Of a DNA stretch of 64,000 nt, positions 16,299 through 24,864 are shown piece by piece. Under the pieces are notes generated by a model, which worked only from the letters and a program-made list of their open reading frames with translations, was not told the origin of the DNA and did not search any database. Within the stretch, counting starts at the first letter, position 1, and every line of letters begins with the position of its first letter. The DNA is from Undibacterium umbellatum (GTDB lineage Bacteria > Pseudomonadota > Gammaproteobacteria > Burkholderiales > Burkholderiaceae_D), in contig NZ_JACOFX010000009.1 in NCBI RefSeq assembly GCF_014284125.1, positions 143,155-207,154 of the forward strand. Direction: 5' to 3'. Both the position numbers and the translations under genes were made by a program.

Positions 16299-18611
16299 AT
16301 GAAATCATCACACATCAAAATGACGCGCATGGCCAGCGTCATTTCCCTGGCCTTACTGCACATGAATGGTGCATGGGCGCAAGACAATACTGCAGTATCG
16401 GACAAGGATAAGAATTCCCTGAACTTGAATTCAGTCATCGTGACGGGCACCCCCACAGGTACCTCCAAGATGAAGGCCAGTGTATCCATCAGTACCATTG
16501 ATGCTGACCAGATTTCCCAATCAGCCCCGACCAACGCTGCAGAAATTTTGCGCTCTATTCCAGGCGTACGGGCAGAATCATCCGGTGGTGAAGGCAATGC
16601 CAACCTGACTGTGCGTGGCGTGCCTGTTTCTGCCGGTGGTGCGCGCTATGTGCAATTCCAGGAAGACGGTTTGCCACTACTGCAATTTGGTGACATAGCC
16701 TTTGTCACACCAGACATGTATTTGCGCGCCGACGGCAGCCTTTCGCATCTTGAAGTAGTACGCGGTGGTACGGCATCGACAATGGCCACCAATTCACCCG
16801 GTGGCATCATCAACTTCATCAGCAAGACAGGCAAGGAAAAAGGCGGCAGCATAGGCATCACCAAGGGTGTGGACTTTAGTCAAACCCGCATTGATTTTGA
16901 TTATGGCGCTGCACTCTCTGCCAAGACACACGCTTTCATCGCAGGCTATTATCGTAGCGGCGACAGTTCCCGCCCAGCTGGCATGACAGCTGAAGAAGGC
17001 GGCCAACTGCGCGCCAATATCACGCATGAACTGGACAATGGCTACCTGCGACTGAGCTTCAAGCATCTGGATGACAAAACACCGATGAATATGCCAGTGC
17101 CAGTCAAAACCGTAAATGGCAATATTTCTGAATTGCCAGGTATAGACCCGCGCACCGCCAGTTTTTATTCCCCCTACTGGACACGCGACATAGTCCTGGA
17201 TAAAAACAATAACAAGATAGCGACCAATGTGAATGACGGCCTGCATGTCGTCAACAATGCCTTTGGTGCAGAAGCATCCCTGAAGCTGGGTGGCGGCTGG
17301 ACTCTGGATGAAAAATTCCGCAAGTCGAATAACACTGGTCGCTTTATTTCCATCTTCCCGGCTGATGCAGGCGTGACCGGGGCGGCAGCAACGAACATGA
17401 CTTACGCCACCGGCCCCAACGCAGGCAAGGCATATACAGGTGCGGCATTCACAGCAACTGTGTTCAATACCTCAATTGATGACCTGGGCAGTACCGTCAA
17501 TGACATGAAACTGTCCAAGGCATTTGAGACATCTGGTGGTAAATTCACCACCACGCTGGGCTGGTATTCTTCTTTGCAAAACCTGGGTGTGACCTGGAAC
17601 TTCAATCAATACCTGATGCAAGCCAGCGGTGACAAGCCAGCTCTGCTGAATTCAAACGGCACGGTCGCTGGTACGCCGGGGCTGGTCGCACAAGGTACGG
17701 ATACCTGGGGCGGCTGCTGCAATCGCAATATCGATGCACAATACAAGACCAATGCCATGTATGCCAACCTTGGCTGGGAAAGTGGCGACTGGAACCTGGA
17801 TGGCAGCCTGCGCTATGATAAACAAGATGCCAGCGGCACCTTCAATCAGGCAGTCAATCAAAGCTATCGTGCTGCCAATACCAAATTTATCAACTATGGC
17901 GTAAACCATACGTCTTACTCTTTCGGGGCGAATTATCGCCTCAACAAAGATATCGCCGTCTTTGCCCGTGTCAGTGAAGGCATCGCCTTCAATGCCGACC
18001 GCATCATGTTTGGCAACCCGCTCGATGGCAGCACGCCGATCAGCACCAATATCGTCAAGCAGACCGAGGCAGGTGTGAAGTGGAAAGCAGGCAGCTTCAG
18101 CAGCTTTGTGACCCTGTTCCAGGCCAAGACAGAAGAATCGAATTTTGAAGCAACCACACAGAAATTCACCGCCAATAACTATGATGCCAAGGGTGTGGAA
18201 ATTGAAACCAGCTATCGCTACAACGCCTTCCGCGTCACTGGTGGCCTGACCTACACCAATGCCAGCATCACTGCAGCAAACGACAAGTCTGTGGTCGGCA
18301 AGACCCCACGCCGTCAGGCCAGCTACACCTATCAAATTGCTCCAACTTACACCATGGGCGATGCCGTCTTCGGTGCCAGCCTGATAGGCACCAGCAAATC
18401 TTACGGTGACGACGCCAACACCTTGACCCTGCCCGCCTTCCATGTCCTGAACGCCTTCGTCAACTACAACATCAACGACAAAGTGCAGGTCTCACTGAGC
18501 GTCAACAACCTGACGAACAACATAGGCTACACCGAAGTAGAAGGCGACGGACACGCAGCAAGATCCATCAATGGACGCAGTATTAAAGCGTCATTGAAAT
18601 ATAGCTTCTAG
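16299..18611 (+). CDS. suxA: TonB-dependent outer-membrane receptor, probably for sucrose
   Basis: Outer-membrane gated channel driven by TonB-ExbBD. From the ATG at 16299 (GGAG ribosome site 6 bases upstream) it is 770 residues with a signal peptide (MASVISLALLHMNGAWAQ). An N-terminal plug domain follows (NSVIVTGTPTGTSKMKASVS as TonB box region, then AAEILRSIPGVRAES, LSHLEVVRGGTASTMATNSPGG), then a 22-strand-type barrel ending in the aromatic terminus SLKYSF. Its place after a LacI regulator and before amylosucrase, fructokinase and a sugar symporter matches SuxA, the Xanthomonas sucrose receptor. Two Cys in GGCCNR near residue 470 of the barrel are unusual. Substrate assignment is from context. 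Confidence 0.85.
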   Translation: MKSSHIKMTRMASVISLALLHMNGAWAQDNTAVSDKDKNSLNLNSVIVTGTPTGTSKMKASVSISTIDADQISQSAPTNAAEILRSIPGVRAESSGGEGNANLTVRGVPVSAGGARYVQFQEDGLPLLQFGDIAFVTPDMYLRADGSLSHLEVVRGGTASTMATNSPGGIINFISKTGKEKGGSIGITKGVDFSQTRIDFDYGAALSAKTHAFIAGYYRSGDSSRPAGMTAEEGGQLRANITHELDNGYLRLSFKHLDDKTPMNMPVPVKTVNGNISELPGIDPRTASFYSPYWTRDIVLDKNNNKIATNVNDGLHVVNNAFGAEASLKLGGGWTLDEKFRKSNNTGRFISIFPADAGVTGAAATNMTYATGPNAGKAYTGAAFTATVFNTSIDDLGSTVNDMKLSKAFETSGGKFTTTLGWYSSLQNLGVTWNFNQYLMQASGDKPALLNSNGTVAGTPGLVAQGTDTWGGCCNRNIDAQYKTNAMYANLGWESGDWNLDGSLRYDKQDASGTFNQAVNQSYRAANTKFINYGVNHTSYSFGANYRLNKDIAVFARVSEGIAFNADRIMFGNPLDGSTPISTNIVKQTEAGVKWKAGSFSSFVTLFQAKTEESNFEATTQKFTANNYDAKGVEIETSYRYNAFRVTGGLTYTNASITAANDKSVVGKTPRRQASYTYQIAPTYTMGDAVFGASLIGTSKSYGDDANTLTLPAFHVLNAFVNYNINDKVQVSLSVNNLTNNIGYTEVEGDGHAARSINGRSIKASLKYSF

Positions 18612-18629
18612 AACTTCGCTATATGTAAA

Positions 18630-18759
18630 GTGGCCTTGCATAAGCGTAGCGAGCGACGCTAGTTTGAACTAAGAAGCACAGTCGTACTTAAGTACGACGA
18701 CGAGCTTGCAAAAACAACAGGCCCAAAATCGCGCCGCGCAGTAGCTTAGGCAAGGCCAC
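18630..18759. repeat. 130-bp inverted-repeat element between receptor and amylosucrase
   Basis: Outer arms 18630-18645 and 18744-18759 pair over 16 bp with one mismatch (GTGGCCTTGC core). Inside is a perfect 18-bp palindrome at 18681-18698 (GTCGTACTTAAGTACGAC) and a smaller stem near 18643-18660. No protein is encoded. It looks like a small interspersed palindromic unit rather than an operator. Copies elsewhere in the genome would settle this. Confidence 0.55.
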
Positions 18760-18789
18760 GAGTAGGAACCAGTCCCTGGTAGCACTTTA

Positions 18790-18828
18790 GGCTCCCCTAC
18801 ACCCCCAACATGTGGGGGAGCCATTTTT
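18790..18828 (+). terminator. Rho-independent terminator after the TonB receptor gene
   Basis: A GC-rich stem GGCTCCCC (18790-18797) / GGGGAGCC (18815-18822) is followed by ATTTTTAC. It would end or attenuate receptor transcription before amylosucrase, making the receptor message more abundant than the enzyme message. Confidence 0.6.
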
Positions 18829-18862
18829 ACTGACCCGTTTTTTCTAAGGCACTGCCTGCACC

Positions 18863-20809
18863 ATGTCTGTCGCATCGAACACAGCACCATTCACCCACAC
18901 CTTGCTCGCCAACATCGCGCCGGGCATGCAAGCAAGCATTAATGCCAGGCTGACAAAGCACCTTCCCGATTTATACCAAACACTGCAGGCGTTGTACGGC
19001 GATCAATTCAGCAACGAGCAAGCATTTGCCACATGGCTGGCAGAACTCTTGCAAGTCACAGGCGAAATTATCGCTGTACGCCCCCAGCCATTACAGGAAC
19101 TCGACACCGCCAGAAGCACAGACAAGAGCTGGTTCGCCAAAGAAAACATGCTCGGCTACTGCTGTTATGTAGACCGCTTTGCAGGTGACCTGCGCGGTGT
19201 ACAACAACGTATCCCTCACCTGCAAGAACTGGGTGTGACTTACCTGCACCTGTTGCCTTTTTTAAAAGCCCGCGCTGGCGAAAATGACGGTGGCTTTGCC
19301 GTAGCCGATTTTGATGCGATAGAACCGCGTCTCGGCAACATGGCAGACCTGGAAGAACTCAGTACCGCCCTGCGTGCTGCAGGTATTAGCCTGTGTTCTG
19401 ATTTTATCCTCAACCATGTGGCGGACGATCACCCCTGGGCCATCGCTGCAAAACTAGGTGATCCACGTTATCGCGATTATTTTTATCACTACCCTGATTG
19501 CACAATTCCAGACAACTTTGAAAAGCATCTTGGTCAGATCTTCCCGCAAGTTGCTCCTGGCAATTTCAGCTTTGTGCCTGAACTGCAAGAATGGGTGTGG
19601 ACTACCTTCTACCCTTATCAATGGGATCTGAATTACAGCAATCCGAATGTCTTTGCCGACATGGCAGCAGCACTGCTGCGCCTTGCGAACCGTGGCGTAG
19701 AAGCGTTCCGGCTGGATTCAACCGCTTTTTTGTGGAAGCGGACAGGCACAAAATGCATGAACCAGCCTGAAGCCCACCAGATCCTGCAAGCCTTGCGCAG
19801 TCTGGTAGAAATTGCTGCCCCTGGTGTTTTACTGAAGGCAGAAGCCATCGTTGAAACGGCAGAACTGCCAGCCTATCTTGGCAGCAAGGATGAGATAAAT
19901 TTAAAACAGGAATGTCACCTCGCCTATCACAGCAGCCTGATGGCAGCCTCCTGGGTGGCCCTGACAGAACAAGACACCCGCCTGTTGCGTCACGTATTTG
20001 CGGGCACGCCAATGCTGCCAGAGCAAAGTAGCTGGCTGACTTATGTACGCTGCCATGATGATATAGGCTGGAATGTGCTGCGACCAGAAGCCAGCATGGA
20101 AGCAGAAGACGTGCAGCAAAGGCTGGCCAGGGTATCCCGCTTTTATGCTGGCGATGGCAGTTATGCGCGGGGTGCCAGCTTCCAGGCAAATGATCCGGCG
20201 GCAGTGCACGGCACAGTCGGTATGGCGGCGGCACTGACTGGCTTTTCCAGCGCACAAACAACAGCAGAAAAACATCTGGCCAGGCAACGTCTGCTACTCT
20301 TGTATGGATTAAGTTTTTGTTTCGGTGGCATGCCGCTGATTTATATGGGCGATGAACTGGCACAGACGAATGACGAGGCTTACCAGCAAGTGCCAGCACA
20401 GGCAGCAGATAGCCGGTGGCTGCACAGGCCAGTCTGGGATGAAGAATTATATGGGCAACGTCATTCCCGTTCGCATGATGCAGGTGCTGTATTCAATGCG
20501 CTTGTTTATATGTTGCAGCAACGCCGGCAATTGCCACAACTGGCAGCGCAGGCAGCAAGGCATTTGCTCAATGCAAAAGATTCTGCCGTGCTGGCTTTTA
20601 TACGTGGCAACCCGGATGAAGCATTGCTATTTTTGGGGAATTTCTCGGAGAATAGCATCAGCCTGAATATCGCGGAACTGCTGGTGGACTATGATATTTC
20701 TGGGCAAGGCTGGGTAGATCAGTTGAGCAAACTTGATGTTGATGTCACCGTAACATTGCAAGCATATTCGCAATTGTGGCTGGTAAGAAAATATGGAAAT
20801 ATAGTTTAA
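18863..20809 (+). CDS. suxB: Amylosucrase (GH13), sucrose-cleaving glucan synthase
   Basis: Cytoplasmic glucosyltransferase that uses sucrose to make an alpha-1,4-glucan and free fructose. The 648 residues match the family (Neisseria amylosucrase is 636). Seen: an N-terminal helical region, then the (beta/alpha)8 barrel with GYCCYVDRFAGDL, NHVADDHPW, the nucleophile Asp285 in EAFRLDSTAFLWK, the acid/base Glu327 in LLKAEAIVE, and His398-Asp399 in RCHDDIGW. These correspond to D286, E328 and H392/D393 of the Neisseria enzyme. The TFYPYQWDLNYSNP stretch is also typical. It is followed by fructokinase, which would use the released fructose. The ribosome site is weak (TAAGG about 13 bases upstream). 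Sucrose hydrolase, a close relative, is the main alternative. Confidence 0.93.
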   Translation: MSVASNTAPFTHTLLANIAPGMQASINARLTKHLPDLYQTLQALYGDQFSNEQAFATWLAELLQVTGEIIAVRPQPLQELDTARSTDKSWFAKENMLGYCCYVDRFAGDLRGVQQRIPHLQELGVTYLHLLPFLKARAGENDGGFAVADFDAIEPRLGNMADLEELSTALRAAGISLCSDFILNHVADDHPWAIAAKLGDPRYRDYFYHYPDCTIPDNFEKHLGQIFPQVAPGNFSFVPELQEWVWTTFYPYQWDLNYSNPNVFADMAAALLRLANRGVEAFRLDSTAFLWKRTGTKCMNQPEAHQILQALRSLVEIAAPGVLLKAEAIVETAELPAYLGSKDEINLKQECHLAYHSSLMAASWVALTEQDTRLLRHVFAGTPMLPEQSSWLTYVRCHDDIGWNVLRPEASMEAEDVQQRLARVSRFYAGDGSYARGASFQANDPAAVHGTVGMAAALTGFSSAQTTAEKHLARQRLLLLYGLSFCFGGMPLIYMGDELAQTNDEAYQQVPAQAADSRWLHRPVWDEELYGQRHSRSHDAGAVFNALVYMLQQRRQLPQLAAQAARHLLNAKDSAVLAFIRGNPDEALLFLGNFSENSISLNIAELLVDYDISGQGWVDQLSKLDVDVTVTLQAYSQLWLVRKYGNIV

Positions 20810-20904
20810 GCACTAGCTCCCTCCCCTTCAAGAGGAAGGAGAAAAACTGGATATTGCACAAATACTCGCCATTCGTAATTCAAGCTCGTTACTGGAAAAA
20901 ACCC

Positions 20905-21909
20905 ATGTCATTGCAAAGCAAACCCATCATCATCTTTGGCGAAACCCTGATCGATGACTTCCCTGATCAGCCTGTCGTTGGTGGTGCGCCTTTTAATGCG
21001 GCACGCAGCCTGGGTTATTTTGATTGTGCTCCCCTGATGATTTCACGCGTGGGCAATGATGCCACTGCAGAATTGATACGTGCTGACATGCAGCGTTTCA
21101 AGCTGTCGGCTGTTGGCTTGCAGACTGACCGGCACTACCCCACCGGACGGGTCAAGGTGACTCAGGACGATATTACAGACAAGGCCAGGCATAAGTTCGA
21201 CATCTTGCCTGATCAGGCATATGACTATATTGATAGCCAGCTTGCTATCGCTGTCATGCAACAAACCAGCCCTGTACATGGCCAGGGCATCTTTTACTTT
21301 GGCACACTGGCACAAAGAAATCCTGTATCACGTGACGCCTTGTATAGCCTGCTGAAACAAACACAGGCGCTCAAATACCTGGATCTCAATTTGCGCGCCA
21401 TGCAATACAGCCTGACGACGATAGAGCAATCATTACAGTTTGCCGACATACTCAAGGTCAATGAAGAAGAATTGCAGATACTGGCAGAAATTTACCTGGA
21501 CAAGCCAAAGGCAGAAAGCGAAGCCGCACTGGATGATGCAGATATTCAGGCACATGCAACAGCATTGATCAAGCTATTCAAGTTGCAAGCCATAATCACC
21601 ACGCTGGGTGAACGCGGTTATGCTTATCTGGATGAGGCTGGGGCCTTACTCAGTAGTGCATCGGAGCCTATCAAAGTTGAAGTCGTGGATACCGTCGGAG
21701 GTGGCGATGCCTTCTCCGCCATCTTTTTACTTGGCATGCAGCGCGGCTGGCCATTACACATCAGCCTGCAACGTGCCCATCAATTCGCAGCAGCAATCTG
21801 CGGCGTACGGGGTGCAGTAGCCAGCGATGCTGGCTTTTATGACCAATGGCAACAACGCTGGGATGCTGAAACCCTGCCAGCCATTGAAAGCAGCGGAGCG
21901 AAGCCATGA
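20905..21909 (+). CDS. PfkB-family carbohydrate kinase, probably fructokinase
   Basis: Cytoplasmic sugar kinase of 334 residues from the ATG at 20905. An in-frame start at 20776 would overlap the amylosucrase gene and adds low-complexity residues, so it was not chosen. Seen: the N-terminal sugar-binding motif FGETLIDDFP and GGAPFNAARSLGYFD, and the C-terminal PfkB signature DTVGGGDAFSAIF with the catalytic Asp. In this locus it should phosphorylate fructose released by amylosucrase. Its stop overlaps the symporter start by 4 bp (ATGA), so the two are translationally coupled. Other sugar specificities in PfkB cannot be excluded from sequence. Confidence 0.88.
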   Translation: MSLQSKPIIIFGETLIDDFPDQPVVGGAPFNAARSLGYFDCAPLMISRVGNDATAELIRADMQRFKLSAVGLQTDRHYPTGRVKVTQDDITDKARHKFDILPDQAYDYIDSQLAIAVMQQTSPVHGQGIFYFGTLAQRNPVSRDALYSLLKQTQALKYLDLNLRAMQYSLTTIEQSLQFADILKVNEEELQILAEIYLDKPKAESEAALDDADIQAHATALIKLFKLQAIITTLGERGYAYLDEAGALLSSASEPIKVEVVDTVGGGDAFSAIFLLGMQRGWPLHISLQRAHQFAAAICGVRGAVASDAGFYDQWQQRWDAETLPAIESSGAKP

Positions 21910-23237
21910 ATCCAGCCGCAAGCAGCGCACAGTCACTGACAGGCAAGCCCCGTCTGTCATTCTGGCAAATTATCAACATGAACTTTGGTTTTTTTGGCAT
22001 ACAGTTCAGTTTTGGTTTGCAGCAAAGCAGCATGAGCCCCATCTACGCCTATCTGGGCGCTGACGAAACCAGCCTGCCTTATCTGTGGCTGGCCGGGCCG
22101 GTGACAGGTTTGCTGGTACAACCGCTGATTGGTGCCATGAGTGACCGCACCATCAGCCGCTGGGGGCGGCGCACGCCATACTTCCTGATTGGTGCCGTCC
22201 TGTGCAGCCTGGGTTTATTGATCATGCCCTTCAGTTCCACACTGTGGATGGCGGCTGGTTTATTGTGGATACTTGATGCTGCCAATAACGTGACGATGGA
22301 GCCATACCGTGCCTTTGTCAGCGACAAGCTCGATGCCAACCAGCATTCTGTCGGGTTCCTCACACAAAGCGCCTTTACTGGCCTGGGACAAACTCTCGCC
22401 TATCTGACGCCATCGATCCTGGTAGTAGCGGGCATGAACAGCAATAGCGTGAACAGCCATCACATCCCCTATATTGTCATTGCGGCTTTCATCATAGGCG
22501 CAGTATTTTCCATCGCCTCGATCTTGTGGACTTTGAAGACAACACCCGAAATCCCTTTGACGGCTGAACAGTTGGCACAGATCAGGCAACAAGCAACAGG
22601 CTGGCGTGCCACCCTGGCTGAAATAGGTCTCGCAATAAAAGAAATGCCGCCGACCATGCGCCAACTGGCACTGGTTAAACTGTTCCAGTGGTATGCCATG
22701 TTTTGCTACTGGCAGTACATCATGCTGTCGCTGGGACGCAGCATATTTGGCACCAGTGACCCCAGTTCTGCCGGTTTCCGCGAAGCGGGATTATTGAATG
22801 GGCAGATAGGCGCTTTCTACAATTTCATCGCCTTCATTGCCGCCTTTGCGCTGGTGCCATTTACCCGCCGTTTTGGCCCCAAGATCAGCCATGCTAGCTG
22901 CCTGACTCTGGCGGGCTTGTGTATGATAAGCATACCGGCCATACATACACCAGCCCTGTTATTCATTCCTATGCTGGGCGTGGGCCTGGCCTGGGCCAGT
23001 ATCATGGGCACCCCCTATATCATGCTGGCAGGCAGCATACCGGCAGAGCGCACAGGGGTCTACATGGGCATCTTCAATATGTTCATCGTCATCCCCATGA
23101 TCATACAAATCTTCACTCTGCCGCTGTATTACCAGGCCTGGCTGGGCGGCAATCCTGAGAACGTGATCAGGCTGGCTGGTGGCTTGCTGATTTGCGCGGC
23201 AATGGCGGTGGGCCTGGTTAAGTTGCAGAAAAAGTGA
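21906..23237 (+). CDS. suxC: MFS sugar symporter, probable sucrose permease (SuxC-like)
   Basis: A 443-residue inner-membrane protein with about 12 helices. The motif [13 protein letters not shown] after helix 2 and the N-terminal [20 protein letters not shown] are typical of the glycoside/sucrose:H+ symporter branch that includes plant SUT and Xanthomonas SuxC. As last gene of the sucrose unit it should carry sucrose from periplasm to cytoplasm. It overlaps the kinase gene by 4 bp. It converges with the Sel1-repeat gene starting its 3' end 25 bp further on; no strong terminator is seen between them. Confidence 0.87.
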   Translation: MNPAASSAQSLTGKPRLSFWQIINMNFGFFGIQFSFGLQQSSMSPIYAYLGADETSLPYLWLAGPVTGLLVQPLIGAMSDRTISRWGRRTPYFLIGAVLCSLGLLIMPFSSTLWMAAGLLWILDAANNVTMEPYRAFVSDKLDANQHSVGFLTQSAFTGLGQTLAYLTPSILVVAGMNSNSVNSHHIPYIVIAAFIIGAVFSIASILWTLKTTPEIPLTAEQLAQIRQQATGWRATLAEIGLAIKEMPPTMRQLALVKLFQWYAMFCYWQYIMLSLGRSIFGTSDPSSAGFREAGLLNGQIGAFYNFIAFIAAFALVPFTRRFGPKISHASCLTLAGLCMISIPAIHTPALLFIPMLGVGLAWASIMGTPYIMLAGSIPAERTGVYMGIFNMFIVIPMIIQIFTLPLYYQAWLGGNPENVIRLAGGLLICAAMAVGLVKLQKK

Positions 23238-23262
23238 CCGTGAGCATAAATCGGCAACACAA

Positions 23263-24858
23263 TTAGCCTGTACAGCCTGAGTATTTCTTTTTCCTGCAAA
23301 TTGACTTCAATCTTGCTTTTGATTGCAAATCGTCATGCATGGCGGCCTGGGCATACCATATACTGGCCTTGTCGAGATCCACAGCCTGGCCTGCCATGCC
23401 CTCATCATAAATTGCGGCCAATGCGCGCTTGGCAATCATGTCGCCTTGCGCAGCTGCCAGCTCATAAAAATATACTGCTTTGTTCACATCCTGATTGACC
23501 GTACTCAGGTAAAAATTTCCCATCATCACTTGCGACCTGCGCTCGCCCTGCTTTGCAGCTTTTTCATACCATTGGTGGGCTTGTTTCATGTCCTTGGCAA
23601 CGCCATTGCCCAAGTCGTAAATCCAGGCCAGCTGATATGTTGCCTCAACATTGCCTTTTTCAGATGCCATTTCCCAAAAATATACGGCTTCAATCACATT
23701 GCGAACTTTGCCCCCATGTCCGCTAAAATATTGGTCGCCTATTTCCTTGAGCTCTTTACCGCTTAACAGTAAGTCTTGCTGTTTGCGCTCAACTATACTC
23801 AAGTAACTATTATTGAGATAGGTAGTTTGCTCGTGCAATGGGACAGGAGTGTAAACTCTCGATGTTTCAGGCCCCCTATCCATCAATCCAGCCATCCAAA
23901 TAAAGAGGGCAAAACAGATCAGTATGCCGACCAAAAACCTGGTCTTGTAGCTCGTGTTCTCCTGATCGGCTATAGCAGTTTGGATGGCCTGTGCTGGTTC
24001 AACAGCCTCCCCTTGTTGCATGTCCGCATATCTTGCATGCCATGCCTCAATATTATTCCTGCTTGACACCATGAGCACCCAGGTCGGATACATTTCCAGC
24101 ATGCGTAGCATCATGGGAAAATGTACCGATAGGTAATACTGTGCAGGTTCATTTTCATACCTTGCTTTCAATAGTAAAGCCCACTGCCCTTCGCGAATTG
24201 CCTCGCTCTTCTTATTGAATTCTGCCTGCTCTGTGAGCGCCCGGCTCAAGACGTATCCACCTTCGCCCCAATTATGCAAGCGCCTGACATCTTTCTTCCA
24301 TCCATAATAGTCAGCGACAACATCAAGTAACTCGCCATTGCCCGGCTGCCAGCCTTGCAACAAGTAGTGCGCCAGCATTCTCTCAAAGATCAGGCCGGTT
24401 TCCATATGGATCAGACGTGTATCCTCCATCGTCTGCAAGAAGCATTCACCAGCGTAGGACGGAATACTGTAATGCCCACGCATGTCATTGATCATGGCGA
24501 CGATGATATCTTCAGCAGTGGTTTCCGGATCGGCCAGTTCTGGCGTTTTGGCAGAAGCGGATAAAGTGTGATGCTGCGAATGTGTTGCATACGCGCCTGT
24601 GTTTTGCGGCGCTTCCATGCTGCTATCTCGATGTGCTCCTTCGTCTGATTCTGCACTTGTTTCTGGCATCCCGGTTTGCTGACGATACTGCAACCAGGCA
24701 ATTGCTTCTTCAAATGTGTCACGCAATGCCTGAAAACCTTCAAGATCGGTTTCCTGGTCTATCAGTTTCAGTTGGCGCGCATAGACGCGCTTGATGGCGC
24801 GCTCATCCGCATCTGCTGGCAAATCATATTGAACAAAGAAATCTGGCAACTTACTCAT
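23263..24858 (-). CDS. J-like/Sel1-repeat membrane protein, third paralogue of the hscC operon
   Basis: A 531-residue protein. Residues 1-60 are a degenerate J domain (AIKRVYARQLKLIDQETDLE, then GFQALRDTFEEAIAWL): the helix II/III pattern is kept, but the catalytic HPD is replaced by IDQ at 33-35. A helical middle region follows, then one membrane helix near residue 310 (FLVGILICFALFIWMAGLM), then four or more Sel1-type repeats (AVYFWEMASEKGNVEATYQL, HQWYEKAAKQGERRSQVMMG). The layout puts the J-like part in the cytoplasm and the Sel1 part in the periplasm. It matches DjlB/DjlC, the HscC partners of E. coli. It starts 6 bp after the stop of the second paralogue. Confidence 0.82.
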   Translation of the reverse strand: MSKLPDFFVQYDLPADADERAIKRVYARQLKLIDQETDLEGFQALRDTFEEAIAWLQYRQQTGMPETSAESDEGAHRDSSMEAPQNTGAYATHSQHHTLSASAKTPELADPETTAEDIIVAMINDMRGHYSIPSYAGECFLQTMEDTRLIHMETGLIFERMLAHYLLQGWQPGNGELLDVVADYYGWKKDVRRLHNWGEGGYVLSRALTEQAEFNKKSEAIREGQWALLLKARYENEPAQYYLSVHFPMMLRMLEMYPTWVLMVSSRNNIEAWHARYADMQQGEAVEPAQAIQTAIADQENTSYKTRFLVGILICFALFIWMAGLMDRGPETSRVYTPVPLHEQTTYLNNSYLSIVERKQQDLLLSGKELKEIGDQYFSGHGGKVRNVIEAVYFWEMASEKGNVEATYQLAWIYDLGNGVAKDMKQAHQWYEKAAKQGERRSQVMMGNFYLSTVNQDVNKAVYFYELAAAQGDMIAKRALAAIYDEGMAGQAVDLDKASIWYAQAAMHDDLQSKARLKSICRKKKYSGCTG

Positions 24859-24864
24859 GGATAG

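Noticed and set aside
16006..16311. 101-residue minus-strand frame in the sucrose regulatory region
   Set aside because: It overlaps the receptor start and lies next to the LacI operator; Cys/Ser-rich, no ribosome site or domain.
17652..18443. 263-residue minus-strand frame opposite the TonB receptor gene
   Set aside because: Antisense frame with Gly/Ala-rich sequence and no recognisable domain.
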